64,000 nucleotides of DNA, taken from assembly GCF_019656215.1 (NCBI RefSeq), contig NZ_BPLK01000003.1, positions 248,001-312,000 on the forward strand. The letters run 5' to 3'. The DNA is from Apilactobacillus zhangqiuensis. Its GTDB lineage: Bacteria; Bacillota; Bacilli; Lactobacillales; Lactobacillaceae. Position 1 is the stretch's first letter; the number at the start of each line of letters is the position of its first letter. The notes under the pieces were generated by a model. That model worked only from the letters and a program-made list of their open reading frames with translations. It was not told the origin of the DNA and ran no database searches. Shown here piece by piece: positions 23,498-32,640 of this stretch. Made by a program: the position numbers and the translations under genes.

Positions 23498-24061
23498 TTA
23501 TCCGTTTAGTACTTCCTTTTCTTTGTCAGCAATAACGTTTTCTAAATCTTTGATTTGTGAATCTGTCAACTTTTGAACCTTGTCTTCTAGTGCGTGAGTT
23601 TCATCATCTGTAAAGTCATCATTCTTGTTACCTTTCTTTACAGCATCCATAGCTTCACGACGAACATTTCTAATAGCGACTTTACCTTGTTCTCCGGCAG
23701 CCTTAACCTTCTTAGAAATTTCTTTTCTACGTTCTTCAGTTAGTTGTGGAACAACTAAACGAATGTTATCACCATCGTTAGCTGGGTTAATACCAATATC
23801 AGCTTCAAGGATTCCCTTTTCAATGTCATCTAGAGCTGACTTGTCATATGGAGTAACCATGATAACTCTAGCTTCTGGAACAGTGATTGAAGCAATTTGG
23901 TTTAATGGTGTTGGTGCACCATAGTATTCAGCAGTAACACCGTTTAAAAGACTGGCGTTAGCACGACCTGCTCTAATACTTGCTAATTCTTGTCTTAATG
24001 ATGCAATTGACTTTTGCATCTTGTCTTTTGCTGTATCTAAAATTTCATTTTGAGTTGCCAT
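23498..24061 (-). CDS. frr: Ribosome recycling factor
   Basis: Works with EF-G to split post-termination ribosomes. 187 aa, normal length, with the three-helix-bundle signature KDKMQKSIASLRQELASIRAGRANASLL near the start split by GVTAEYYGAPTPLNQIA, and RREAMDAVKKGNKN later. Four bases after pyrH, with its ribosome site (GGGG) inside the pyrH end. Confidence 0.97.
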   Translation of the reverse strand: MATQNEILDTAKDKMQKSIASLRQELASIRAGRANASLLNGVTAEYYGAPTPLNQIASITVPEARVIMVTPYDKSALDDIEKGILEADIGINPANDGDNIRLVVPQLTEERRKEISKKVKAAGEQGKVAIRNVRREAMDAVKKGNKNDDFTDDETHALEDKVQKLTDSQIKDLENVIADKEKEVLNG

Positions 24062-24064
24062 ACT

Positions 24065-24811
<747 letters not shown>

Positions 24812-24885
24812 TTAATTTAATTTTAGCATAATATGAAATTTAAAAACAGTTTATAACAGCAATTATTTAATTATAAATATGTATA

Positions 24886-24914
24886 AAAAAAGGATACGAA
24901 ACCGCATCCTTTTT
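24886..24914 (-). terminator. Terminator after tsf
   Basis: Minus-strand AGGATGCG pairs with CGTATCCT (one G-U pair), loop GTTT, with T run beyond. Lies directly after the tsf stop codon at 24922. Confidence 0.87.
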
Positions 24915-24921
24915 AAACTAA

Positions 24922-25797
24922 TTATTTGATTTGTGAGTTAACTTCGTCAACAAAGTTAGTTTCTTCTTTTTCGATACCTTCACCGACTTCGTAACGAACA
25001 AATGCCTTTAGTTGACCGCCGTTTTCCTTAACGTATTCAGCAACAGTCTTGTCTGTGTCCATAACGAATTCTTGGTCAGCTAAACTAATTTCAGAAAGGA
25101 ACTTGTTTAGACGACCTTCAACCATCTTTTCAACGATGTTTTCAGGCTTACCTTCTTGTAGGGCTTCCTTCTTTAGTTCTTCTCTTTCAGCTTCTAGTCT
25201 GTCTTGAGGAACATCGTTTCTGTCTAGGTATTCTGGCTTAGTAGCAGCAATGTGCATTGCAACGTGCTTAGCAACAGTTTCGTCAACACCTTGGATTTGA
25301 ACTAAGGCACCAATTAGACCTTGGTTGTGTAGGTAGTGACCAAAGCTTTCGTCATCGTTCTTAGTTAAAACAACGAAACGACGTAGAGTGATCTTTTCAC
25401 CAGTAATTTGAGTAGTGTTGATGATCTTGTCGTTAACAGTTTCACCATCAACGTCAAGTGCTAAAGCAGCTTCAACATCAGCTGGTTTAGCTTCAACAAT
25501 CTTAGCTGCGATTAAATCAATTAGGTTCTTGAAGTCATCGTTACCTGAAACGAAGTCAGTTTCAGCGTTAACTTCAACGATAGCAGCATCGTTACCGTGA
25601 GTAACAACACGAGTTAAACCGGCAGCGGCAACACGGTCACTCTTCTTTTCAGCTTTTGCGATACCCTTTTCACGTAAGTATTCTAGAGCTTTCTTTTCGT
25701 CACCATCTGAAGCAACTAAAGCTTTCTTAGCATCCATCATACCTACACTTGTCTTTTCACGTAATTCTTTTACTTGAGCAGCAGTAATCTTTGCCAT
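24922..25797 (-). CDS. tsf: Elongation factor Ts
   Basis: Nucleotide exchange factor for EF-Tu. 291 aa: UBA-like N-terminal domain ([24 protein letters not shown]), core with [14 protein letters not shown] (the EF-Tu contact TDFV motif), and C-terminal [16 protein letters not shown] follows AAGGAGG. Co-transcribed with rpsB but with a strong hairpin terminator in the 113-base gap, which probably sets the tsf:rpsB ratio. Confidence 0.98.
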   Translation of the reverse strand: MAKITAAQVKELREKTSVGMMDAKKALVASDGDEKKALEYLREKGIAKAEKKSDRVAAAGLTRVVTHGNDAAIVEVNAETDFVSGNDDFKNLIDLIAAKIVEAKPADVEAALALDVDGETVNDKIINTTQITGEKITLRRFVVLTKNDDESFGHYLHNQGLIGALVQIQGVDETVAKHVAMHIAATKPEYLDRNDVPQDRLEAEREELKKEALQEGKPENIVEKMVEGRLNKFLSEISLADQEFVMDTDKTVAEYVKENGGQLKAFVRYEVGEGIEKEETNFVDEVNSQIK

Positions 25798-25830
25798 TGT
25801 TATGGCCTCCTTAAGTTTTATATTAAAAAA

Positions 25831-25877
25831 GGCCGACTCATCCCAGGCCTTATCGGTCCAAAAACATGAGTCAGCCT
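25831..25877 (-). terminator. Internal terminator between rpsB and tsf
   Basis: Minus-strand GGCTGACTCATG pairs with a GATGAGTCGGCC arm across a loop of about 20 bases, followed by six T. The stem is long, and a second short repeat (GGCC...AGGCCT) sits in the loop. Because tsf has no evident promoter after it, readthrough is expected. Confidence 0.85.
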
Positions 25878-25910
25878 AAGTGTTCAAACAAATTCAATAT
25901 TTAAAAAATA

Positions 25911-26657
25911 TTACTTGTCTTCACTTTCATTTTCATCTTTAGTGTCTTCGAATGTGCTTTCGCTAACATTTTCTTCACCTTGGTTACCTTCAATGATAGC
26001 ATCAGCCATCTTAGCAGTAATTAGACGAACGGCACGAATAGCGTCATCGTTTGATGGGATAATAACATCAACGTCATCTGGGTCAGTGTTAGTATCAACC
26101 ATAGCAACGATAGGAATGTTTAACTTGTGAGCTTCGTGAACAGCGATTTGTTCTTTACGAGGGTCAACGATGAACATAACATCTGGAATCTTAGGCATGT
26201 CTTCGATACCACCAAGGAATTTTTCAAGTTTGTCAGTCTTCTTCTTTAGAAGAGCAACTTCTTTCTTAGGTAGTCTTTCGAAAGTACCATCTTCAGCCAT
26301 CTTCTTAAGATCCTTTAGGTACTTGATACGGCTTTGGATAGTGTCCCAGTTAGTTAAAGTTCCACCTAACCAACGGTGGTTAACGTAGAATTGACCTGCA
26401 CGTACAGCTTCTTCTTGGATTGAGTCTTGAGCTTGCTTCTTAGTACCGACAAATAGTACAGTAGCGCCCTTAGCAGCTTCATCCTTCATAAAGTTGTATG
26501 CTGAATCAATCATCTTTACAGTCTTTTGTAAGTCGATGATGTAGATTCCGTTACGTTGGGTAAAGATGTATTTCTTCATCTTAGGATTCCAACGACGAGT
26601 TTGGTGACCGAAGTGGACACCAGCTTCTAGTAATTGTTTCATAGAAATAACAGCCAT
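25911..26657 (-). CDS. rpsB: Ribosomal protein S2
   Basis: 30S subunit protein. 248 aa beginning [19 protein letters not shown], with [31 protein letters not shown] and the [19 protein letters not shown] block, plus a short acidic Glu/Asp tail. ATG follows GGAGGG. It has a strong promoter and a structured leader, and heads the rpsB-tsf operon. Confidence 0.98.
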   Translation of the reverse strand: MAVISMKQLLEAGVHFGHQTRRWNPKMKKYIFTQRNGIYIIDLQKTVKMIDSAYNFMKDEAAKGATVLFVGTKKQAQDSIQEEAVRAGQFYVNHRWLGGTLTNWDTIQSRIKYLKDLKKMAEDGTFERLPKKEVALLKKKTDKLEKFLGGIEDMPKIPDVMFIVDPRKEQIAVHEAHKLNIPIVAMVDTNTDPDDVDVIIPSNDDAIRAVRLITAKMADAIIEGNQGEENVSESTFEDTKDENESEDK

Positions 26658-26686
26658 GTTAATAGCCCTCCAAAAAATAGTTTTTT

Positions 26687-26752
26687 CCTCCCCGTCAATC
26701 TATCAATTCAGAAACCATCAAACGATAGCACTATCTGAGTTGTCATGACAGG
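26687..26752 (-). promoter_or_regulatory. Structured 5' leader of rpsB, candidate S2 autoregulatory RNA
   Basis: In the rpsB leader RNA, CCUGUC (26747-26752) can pair with GACGGG (26691-26696), and inside it CAACUCAGA (26734-26742) pairs with UCUGAAUUG (26704-26712) with one mismatch. The outer stem occludes a first GGGGAGG sequence; a second GGAGGG lies next to the ATG. The arrangement resembles autogenous ribosomal-protein leaders. Structure is by eye; the regulatory role is inferred. Confidence 0.55.
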
Positions 26753-26780
26753 TGTGAATTGGTAATAAATACCGAATATT

Positions 26781-26809
26781 ATTGTATATTAAACTCCAAT
26801 ATTTATCAA
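26781..26809 (-). promoter_or_regulatory. Promoter of rpsB-tsf
   Basis: Minus-strand TTGATA (26804-26809), 17-base spacer, TACAAT (26781-26786). The -35 lies nine bases after the ldhD stop codon, so the ldhD transcript has no room for a separate terminator here. Confidence 0.78.
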
Positions 26810-26817
26810 GCTAAATA

Positions 26818-27816
26818 TTACAATTTAACAATCTTATCTGATTTACCTGTATTGATAAGGTCTCTGTTGGCATCCAATGATAGAGTAACCATGTTTCTAA
26901 CCGCTGTTTCAGTGTAGAAAGCAATGTGTGGAGTAATCAAAACATTGTCTCTGCTCATTAGGTTCTTTAGACGATTATCTGAGATATCATCGAAAGTATC
27001 AAAGTTAACATTGAAGACACCTACTTCTGATTCATAAGTATCTAAAGCGGCACCTGCTAACTTGCCTGAATCTAAAGCTTTAATTAATGCGTCAGTATCA
27101 ATTAATGAACCACGAGCAGCGTTAATAATGTATGAACCATCTTTCATTTCTGACAAGGTCTTGTCGTTTACCATGTGTTCGTTTTCCTTAACGGCTGGTG
27201 CGTGTAGTGAAATGATATCAGCTTGTTTGTATAAATCGTCTGGAGTATCAACGTAGATACCTTGTTTTTCTAGTTCAGGGTTTCTGAATGGATCATATGC
27301 AATCACCTTTGCGCCGAATCCACGACAGATATCAACTAATACGTGACCAATACGACCTGTTCCGAAAACACCAACGGTCTTGGAGTTTAATTCTTGACCA
27401 ATTTCAGGAGCCCATCTTAAGTCACCTGAACGTTGCTTGTCTTCAAAACGTTTTGTATTTCTTAGTAATCTCATAATTTCAGTAATTGCTAGTTCAGCAA
27501 TTGCATTTGGAGAATATGCTGGAACGTTTGTTACAGTAATTCCATTTGCTTTTGCAGCATCAGCATCAACGTTATCTACACCAACGTTTCTTAGTGATAG
27601 GTACTTGATGTTAAAACTACCCAATTTATCTAAAATTTCTTTAGTGTATGGTTTTTGTTGGTAAGCAACCACACCATCAAATCCATTAGCTTCTTCAACA
27701 GTTGATGAATCAAGTAATTTGGTTTCAACCTTTACTTCTACTTCCGGATTTTTTTGTTCCCATTCTTTTAAATATGGCATTTCATCATTTCTGATTCCAT
27801 AAGCAATAATTTTCAA
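26818..27816 (-). CDS. ldhD: D-lactate dehydrogenase (D-2-hydroxyacid dehydrogenase family)
   Basis: Reduces pyruvate to D-lactate with NADH, the terminal step of sugar fermentation. Start is TTG at 27816 (332 aa) with GGAGG eight bases upstream. The Rossmann motif VGVFGTGRIG is near 148-157; catalytic residues are R235 (NAARGSL), E264 (DTYESEVG) and H297 (TPHIAF), matching the R/E/H triad of known lactobacillar D-LDH. The sequence resembles those enzymes throughout (LRNVGVDN, DLRWAP). An extended -10 TGTTATAAT (27853-27861) lies upstream. Confidence 0.94.
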   Translation of the reverse strand: MKIIAYGIRNDEMPYLKEWEQKNPEVEVKVETKLLDSSTVEEANGFDGVVAYQQKPYTKEILDKLGSFNIKYLSLRNVGVDNVDADAAKANGITVTNVPAYSPNAIAELAITEIMRLLRNTKRFEDKQRSGDLRWAPEIGQELNSKTVGVFGTGRIGHVLVDICRGFGAKVIAYDPFRNPELEKQGIYVDTPDDLYKQADIISLHAPAVKENEHMVNDKTLSEMKDGSYIINAARGSLIDTDALIKALDSGKLAGAALDTYESEVGVFNVNFDTFDDISDNRLKNLMSRDNVLITPHIAFYTETAVRNMVTLSLDANRDLINTGKSDKIVKL

Positions 27817-27852
27817 TACAAAAACCTCCAAATATTCATCGTTACAATTAGA

Positions 27853-27861
27853 ATTATAACA
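27853..27861 (-). promoter_or_regulatory. Extended -10 promoter of ldhD
   Basis: Minus-strand TGTTATAAT fits the TGnTATAAT extended -10 class; the -35 region is weak. It lies in the 59 bases between the yazA-like gene and the ldhD start. Confidence 0.6.
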
Positions 27862-27875
27862 CTTAACACTGTGTC

Positions 27876-28160
27876 TTAAAGGCTTAGACCGTATTTAGAT
27901 AAATTGACCCCATTTTCATTTAGGTATTCTAACTTCTTGATTCTACTTTGATGTTTAAAATGATACTCAGCACTCAAAGCATCATGTTTGTTGTCAAAGC
28001 TTTCTGAATATATCATTTCGACTGGTAAATGATTGCGGGTGTACTTGGCACCCTTTCCGCTTTGATGTTGTTCTAATCGATGTTTTAAATCAGTCGTGTA
28101 TCCACCATATAGTGAATCATCCCCGCACTTTAAAACATACATATAAAACTTATTCTCCAT
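27876..28160 (-). CDS. GIY-YIG nuclease-fold protein, UPF0213 (YazA/YhbQ family)
   Basis: 94-aa single-domain GIY-YIG protein: FYMYVLKCGDDSLYGGYTTDLKHRLEQH, with YVL...YGG as the GIY-YIG motif (variant), the conserved R and a KGAKYTR block, then AEYHFKHQSR. The precise cellular role of this family is not settled. Its start overlaps the end of trmN6 by 11 bases, a pairing conserved with B. subtilis yabB-yazA. Confidence 0.9.
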   Translation of the reverse strand: MENKFYMYVLKCGDDSLYGGYTTDLKHRLEQHQSGKGAKYTRNHLPVEMIYSESFDNKHDALSAEYHFKHQSRIKKLEYLNENGVNLSKYGLSL

Positions 28161-28902
28161 ATAAAATCTTCCTTACAAAATCCGTATATTCGTTTGAATT
28201 ACTTTTATAAACAAAAATTGGTGGTAGTACCTTGGTTCCACCATTCTTCCCTGCTTTGATTCCTTCAACTAGAATCATGTTTGATTCTTTTCCCTCACGT
28301 GGATAAATGTATTGAATCCTTTTTGGCATTACGTTGTGAGATTGCATGGCATCAAATAGTTCTAGCATGCGATCAGGTCGATAAACAAAGAATGCTTTAG
28401 CGTTTGTCTTTAAAAGTCCCTCGCACACGGTCAGGATTTTGTCTAAGTTAGTTGTGATTTCATGTCTAGCAATTGCTAAATATGGATTTGGATTTTTCTT
28501 ACTGTCCTCTAAATCAGGGAAATAAGGTGGGTTACAGGTTATCACGTCAACAGAATCCTTTTCCACATAGTCAAATGTGTTATCAAGGTCATCGTTTATC
28601 ACGGTCAACTTGTCGTCTAAGTTATTTAAACTAACACTGCGTTTTGCCATATCTGCCAGTTTGTCTTGTAGTTCAATTTCGTAAATATGTCCATTGGTTT
28701 TATGTGACATAAATAACCCAACTGCACCATTGCCAGCACACAAATCGACAGTCTTTGAAGCACTCTTCTTGGGCAGTCTAGCAAAGTCTGCTAAAAGTAC
28801 CGCATCCAATGAGAATGAGAACACTTCGGGATTTTGAATTATCTTTATATCATTACTATATAGTTGATCTATTCTTTCGTTTTCCTTTAAAACATCGTCC
28901 AC
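28150..28902 (-). CDS. tRNA1(Val) adenine(37)-N6-methyltransferase family (YabB/TrmN6)
   Basis: SAM-dependent methyltransferase, 250 aa. Starts with GTG at 28902 (AGGTGGA eight bases upstream). Motif I appears as VDLCAGNGAVGLF, and the N6-adenine motif IV as NPPYF. The N-terminal region (ERIDQLYSNDIKIIQNPEVFSFSLDAVLLADF) is typical of YabB/TrmN6. The target tRNA is inferred from the E. coli homologue. Overlaps the yazA-like gene. Confidence 0.88.
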   Translation of the reverse strand: MDDVLKENERIDQLYSNDIKIIQNPEVFSFSLDAVLLADFARLPKKSASKTVDLCAGNGAVGLFMSHKTNGHIYEIELQDKLADMAKRSVSLNNLDDKLTVINDDLDNTFDYVEKDSVDVITCNPPYFPDLEDSKKNPNPYLAIARHEITTNLDKILTVCEGLLKTNAKAFFVYRPDRMLELFDAMQSHNVMPKRIQYIYPREGKESNMILVEGIKAGKNGGTKVLPPIFVYKSNSNEYTDFVRKILYGE

Positions 28903-28988
28903 TTGAATATTCCACCTTATTTTTTTCTTGCATAAATCAATAATAATAGAATACTATTAAATAATAAAGTACGAGAGGAGTTTATTTA

Positions 28989-29612
28989 ATGTATTCTTTT
29001 TTAAAGTTCTTATGTAGAATCATTTTATATCCAATTAACGGAATGCCTAAGTTTGAAAACAAACAAAGAATTCCGGAAGGCAATTACATATTAGTTGCAC
29101 CGCACCGTACATGGTTTGACCCATTGTACTTTGCCCTAGCAGCAAGTCCTAAAGAATTTGCTTTCATTGCTAAAAAGGAACTATTCAAAAACCCACTTTT
29201 AGCATACGTATTAAGACATGCAAACGTATTAAGTGTTGATCGTGAAAATCCTGGCCCATCAGTAATTAAGGAACCTGTTAAGATTCTTCAAAACACTGAT
29301 AAGTCACTAATCATTTTTCCTTCAGGAACTAGACATTCTCAAGCACTAAAAGGTGGAGCTACTTTAATCGCCAAGCTTTCTAAAGCACCTTTACTTCCAG
29401 CTGTTTACCAAGGTCCACTTACATTTAAGAGTTTGTTCTCACGTAAAAAAGCTGTCATCAATTTTGGTGACCCTATTTACTTAGACAAATCAATCAAGCT
29501 AAACGAAGAAGGTCAAAAAGCAGTCGAACAACAAATGCAAGATGCTTTCGATAAGTTAGATAAAGAAATCAATCCTAACTTTAAGTACGTTGACCCTTCA
29601 TCAGAAAAATAA
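28989..29612 (+). CDS. plsC: 1-acyl-sn-glycerol-3-phosphate acyltransferase
   Basis: Adds the second acyl chain to make phosphatidate, the substrate of CdsA encoded at 21446. 207 aa with the HX4D catalytic motif HRTWFD (H39, D44), an N-terminal membrane-associated helix, and motif III as FPSGTRH instead of the usual FPEGTR. ATG follows GAGAGGAG. One of few plus-strand genes, divergent from trmN6; a TTGCAT-N18-TACTAT promoter candidate lies in 28925-28955. Confidence 0.93.
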   Translation: MYSFLKFLCRIILYPINGMPKFENKQRIPEGNYILVAPHRTWFDPLYFALAASPKEFAFIAKKELFKNPLLAYVLRHANVLSVDRENPGPSVIKEPVKILQNTDKSLIIFPSGTRHSQALKGGATLIAKLSKAPLLPAVYQGPLTFKSLFSRKKAVINFGDPIYLDKSIKLNEEGQKAVEQQMQDAFDKLDKEINPNFKYVDPSSEK

Positions 29613-29618
29613 GCAATA

Positions 29619-29652
29619 AAAAAAGACTTAATCTTTGAATTAAGTCTTTTTT
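29619..29652. terminator. Bidirectional terminator between plsC and yneF
   Basis: AAAAGACTTAAT (29621-29632) and ATTAAGTCTTTT (29639-29650) form a perfect 12-bp stem with a six-base loop, with A run on one side and T run on the other, serving both convergent genes. Confidence 0.9.
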
Positions 29653-29654
29653 AG

Positions 29655-29873
29655 TTATTTAGCGTTAGCCTTCATACTGTTCATCATTTGATTTAACTTC
29701 TTAGCTGAAGGTTTTTGACCCATTTGTAGCATCATTGCTCTTAATTGATCCTTGTTAATTGGGGGATTATCTTTAAGATATTTTTCCATGTACTTACGTG
29801 CCATGAAGAATCCACCGATCAAACCTACGATTAAAGCTAAAAGAATTAGGATAATCCATAAGAATGTTGACAT
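29655..29873 (-). CDS. yneF: UPF0154 small membrane protein YneF
   Basis: 72-aa protein with one N-terminal membrane helix (about 4-25, LWIILILLALIVGLIGGFF) and a cytoplasmic tail with the conserved block ARKYMEKYLKDNPPINKDQLRAMM in part and MGQKPSAKKLNQMM. Function unknown. ATG follows GGAGGAGG. Lies downstream of ynzC, an order shared with the B. subtilis lexA region. Confidence 0.92.
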   Translation of the reverse strand: MSTFLWIILILLALIVGLIGGFFMARKYMEKYLKDNPPINKDQLRAMMLQMGQKPSAKKLNQMMNSMKANAK

Positions 29874-29943
29874 AATTCTTCCTCCTCCCGTTAGTTACTA
29901 TTATTAATTCTACACAACTTAATTATTAAATTCAAAAAAAGTT

Positions 29944-30201
29944 TTAATCGTCACGTAAACCTTTTTTACGTTGAACTTTCTTAACCTTTTCTGGTGTGAC
30001 TTCTTTACCTTCTTTATTGAAAACTTGAACCATTTCAATTTGGCTTCTCATGTTTTCTTTAAAGCGTTTTAGGTATTGTTTTCTAAGGTCAGCTCTTTCA
30101 GCTTCTTCTTCCTTAGTCAATCCACTTTCCTTAGCTTTATGTGCTAATTCATTAATACGTGGAATAAGTTTCTTTAAAATTGGATCTTCTGCTTCTGACA
30201 T
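29944..30201 (-). CDS. ynzC: DUF896 protein YnzC
   Basis: 85-aa helical protein of the UPF0291/DUF896 family: [19 protein letters not shown] then [20 protein letters not shown] form the helix-hairpin typical of YnzC. In B. subtilis ynzC lies in an SOS-inducible unit divergent from lexA. Here it is also divergent from lexA and shares the LexA-box region, so SOS control is plausible. Function not established. Confidence 0.92.
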   Translation of the reverse strand: MSEAEDPILKKLIPRINELAHKAKESGLTKEEEAERADLRKQYLKRFKENMRSQIEMVQVFNKEGKEVTPEKVKKVQRKKGLRDD

Positions 30202-30217
30202 TTAATTATCTCCTTTG

Positions 30218-30231
30218 CGAACATTTGTTTT
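30218..30231. promoter_or_regulatory. Candidate LexA (SOS) box
   Basis: CGAACATTTGTTTT matches the Gram-positive SOS box CGAACRNRYGTTYG (GAAC-N4-GTTC core) except at the last core base. It lies in the 86-base divergent region between ynzC and lexA, where autoregulation is expected. Confidence 0.65.
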
Positions 30232-30287
30232 TATTTTCCCGTTATGCTATATTAAAGCTATTATATTACAAGAAACGGGGTATTTAT

Positions 30288-30923
30288 GTGACTTTTTCAA
30301 AAGAAGAAAAGACTTCTAAACAATTAGCTATTTTAGAATTTATCTGGAAAAGAATCAATAGCCAAGGCTATCCTCCTACAGTAAGAGAAATAGGTGAAGC
30401 CGTTAATCTTTCATCCACATCAACCGTCCATGGTCATTTAAGTCGCCTTGAAAAGAAGGGTTTTATCGTTAAAAATCCCGCTAAACCAAGAGCACTTGAA
30501 ATTACCGAAGATGGTCTTAAGAAAATTGGTGTTAATACACACCCTGGTGAAATCCCTGTTTTAGGTACCGTTGCTGCTGGTGAACCAATCCTAGCGGTTG
30601 AAGATACATCAGAATACTTCTCAATGCCTGACCAATACGAAAACTCAGATGATGTTTTCATGTTAGTCATTCAAGGTGAGAGTATGATCAACATCGGTAT
30701 TTTAAACGGTGATAAAGTTATCGTTAAAAAGCAATCAACTGCTGAAAATGGTGATATCGTTATTGCAATGACTGATGAAAACGAAGTCACTTGCAAACGA
30801 TTCTTCAAGGAATCTGACCACTATCGCTTACAACCTGAAAACGATAACTTAGCTCCAATCATATTGGATCAAGTATCAATCGTTGGTAAGGTTGTCGGAT
30901 TATACCGTGACAGTATTTTTTAA
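30288..30923 (+). CDS. lexA: SOS repressor LexA
   Basis: Represses DNA-damage genes and self-cleaves with RecA. I place the start at GTG 30288 (211 aa) with CGGGG seven bases upstream; the longer open frame is not conserved. Winged-helix N terminus ([24 protein letters not shown]), cleavage site A97-G98 in GTVAAGEP, catalytic S132 (QGESM) and K170 (VTCKRF). Ends overlapping ndt tail-to-tail by four bases. Confidence 0.95.
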   Translation: MTFSKEEKTSKQLAILEFIWKRINSQGYPPTVREIGEAVNLSSTSTVHGHLSRLEKKGFIVKNPAKPRALEITEDGLKKIGVNTHPGEIPVLGTVAAGEPILAVEDTSEYFSMPDQYENSDDVFMLVIQGESMINIGILNGDKVIVKKQSTAENGDIVIAMTDENEVTCKRFFKESDHYRLQPENDNLAPIILDQVSIVGKVVGLYRDSIF

Positions 30924-31360
30924 AATACTTCACCTTCGTAGTGATATTCAGGCATTTCTTTGAAATCAAACTTTTCAACATCGGACACCTTTGTTAGATA
31001 AGACTTAGATCCGTTTGATAACATCAAGTTAACAATCGCATCTTTTTCATGAAATAAAACAACTGGTTTATCAATTGCATAAGCATACCCAATTTCGAAA
31101 GCTGTACCGCTGTCAACGTTGTCTTCTACAAAGTCGATAATTGCGATAACGGCATCAGCTTTTTTTATTTCATCAACATCAAGTTGAAAAACATCTTTAG
31201 ACCATTGGCTACTACCAATTTCTGCCCCATCGTTTACATTTGAGTTTCTTGGACTAAAGTATCCTGAAACTGAAGGATTGTTATCTAATGCCTTTTCAAT
31301 TCTTTGAATACGATCAATTTGTTCATCATCAAAAAATGGTCCTGCTAAATATAATTTCAT
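30920..31360 (-). CDS. Nucleoside 2-deoxyribosyltransferase
   Basis: Exchanges bases between deoxyribonucleosides, a salvage activity common in lactobacilli. 146 aa: [17 protein letters not shown] (the family start), DADVIAIIDF-like block ([20 protein letters not shown]) with acidic catalytic-site region, and [19 protein letters not shown], containing the nucleophilic Glu within AFEIGYA. ATG follows AGGAG; nine bases after mvaS. Purine versus pyrimidine specificity cannot be told. Confidence 0.9.
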   Translation of the reverse strand: MKLYLAGPFFDDEQIDRIQRIEKALDNNPSVSGYFSPRNSNVNDGAEIGSSQWSKDVFQLDVDEIKKADAVIAIIDFVEDNVDSGTAFEIGYAYAIDKPVVLFHEKDAIVNLMLSNGSKSYLTKVSDVEKFDFKEMPEYHYEGEVF

Positions 31361-31369
31361 GTCAGTCTC

Positions 31370-32536
31370 CTACTTTCTTCCATAAATTCTTTGGTGGTCT
31401 TTCACCCCTTCAAGGAAAAATTCCGCCTTATCATTACTAGTATCCAACTTGATATCACCATCAGCGATTGGAATCCAGTTAGTAAAGATTTCTTCGTATT
31501 CTTCAACGGAAACTTGTTTTCTTGACTTCAAAGCATCATCTAATGATTTAGCTAATTCATCGTTTCTAAAGTTATCCTTTAGTTTCATTGGGAAGAATTC
31601 ACCCTGTGCACCTGAACCATAACTGAATAACGCAATACGATCACCAGATTGTAAATCATCTGAGTTATTAATTAATGATAGGAAGTTCAAGTACAATGAA
31701 CCAGTATATAGATTCCCAACATTTTCGTTGTAGATACGACCTTGTTCAAATTCTTTCTTCAAGTTAGCTTGTTGTTCTTCATCGGCTTCATCAATGATTG
31801 ATCTTAATGCCTTAATCCCCATCTTTGGATAAGGTAAATGGAAAGTCATTGCTTTGAAGTCTGCAATGGTTTGTCCGGTGATTTCCTTGTATTCATCCCA
31901 CGTCTTCTTGAAAAAATCAACGTAAACATCATTTGAATAGTGACCATCAACAACGGCTTCTGTTCTGTACAATGGTCTCCAAAAATCCATTACATCATCA
32001 GAATAGAATGTGCTTGGACCATCGAATTCGGCAATTGAAGGGTTGGCAGAAATTACCATGGCAACGGCACCCCCACCCTGAGTAACTTCACCTGGTGTCT
32101 TAATACCGTATCTAGCAATATCGGCACCAATTACTAGGGCTTGTCTTTCAGGATGGTTTTGCACATATTCTTTGGCCATTTGAAGACCAGCGGTCGCACC
32201 ATAACAAGCTTGTTTGATTTCAAACGCACGAGCTCGACGGTTTAGACCTAACATGTTTTGTAAGTAAATGGCAGCAGATTTGGAGTTATCTACCCCTGTT
32301 TCTGTTCCAAAAATAATTAAATCAATTTTTTTACGATTATCATCATCAATAATCTTGGTACAAGCATTTGCTGCCATTGTGACAACATCTTGGGTATTTG
32401 GAATTACAGCTTGTTTCTTTTGGCCAATTCCAATCAAGTACTTGTTTGGGTCTTCGTTTCTAGCGTTAGCTAGATCGACCATATCTAAATACATATCTGA
32501 TGAGTAAAAACTCATCTTGTCAATTCCAACATTCAT
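31370..32536 (-). CDS. mvaS: Hydroxymethylglutaryl-CoA synthase
   Basis: Condenses acetyl-CoA and acetoacetyl-CoA in the mevalonate route to isoprenoids, which feeds UppS. The ATG at 32536 gives 388 aa (MNVGIDKMSFYSSD). Catalytic E80 (GTETGVD), C111 (KQACYGATAG) and a His in FHLPYPKMG fit the family. The usual mvaA neighbour is not in the window. It is followed closely by ndt. Confidence 0.95.
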   Translation of the reverse strand: MNVGIDKMSFYSSDMYLDMVDLANARNEDPNKYLIGIGQKKQAVIPNTQDVVTMAANACTKIIDDDNRKKIDLIIFGTETGVDNSKSAAIYLQNMLGLNRRARAFEIKQACYGATAGLQMAKEYVQNHPERQALVIGADIARYGIKTPGEVTQGGGAVAMVISANPSIAEFDGPSTFYSDDVMDFWRPLYRTEAVVDGHYSNDVYVDFFKKTWDEYKEITGQTIADFKAMTFHLPYPKMGIKALRSIIDEADEEQQANLKKEFEQGRIYNENVGNLYTGSLYLNFLSLINNSDDLQSGDRIALFSYGSGAQGEFFPMKLKDNFRNDELAKSLDDALKSRKQVSVEEYEEIFTNWIPIADGDIKLDTSNDKAEFFLEGVKDHQRIYGRK

Positions 32537-32613
32537 AATGATAATCCACACTTTCATATAAATATTATTTTAATTGTACTATGAAACCACATTCTTAACA
32601 AAAGAAATAACAA

Positions 32614-32640
32614 AAAAGACGCACCGCTAAGTGTGTCTTT
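32614..32640 (-). terminator. Terminator of the GH20 gene
   Basis: AAAGACGCAC pairs with GTGTGTCTTT (one wobble) around a CGCTAA loop; A run on the downstream minus-strand side gives the U tract. Directly abuts the stop codon at 32641. Confidence 0.85.

Noticed and set aside
30912-30929. AGTATTTT-TT-AAAATACT inverted repeat at the lexA/ndt junction as a terminator
   Set aside because: Stem is nearly all A-T with a two-base loop and lies in coding sequence; too weak to call.
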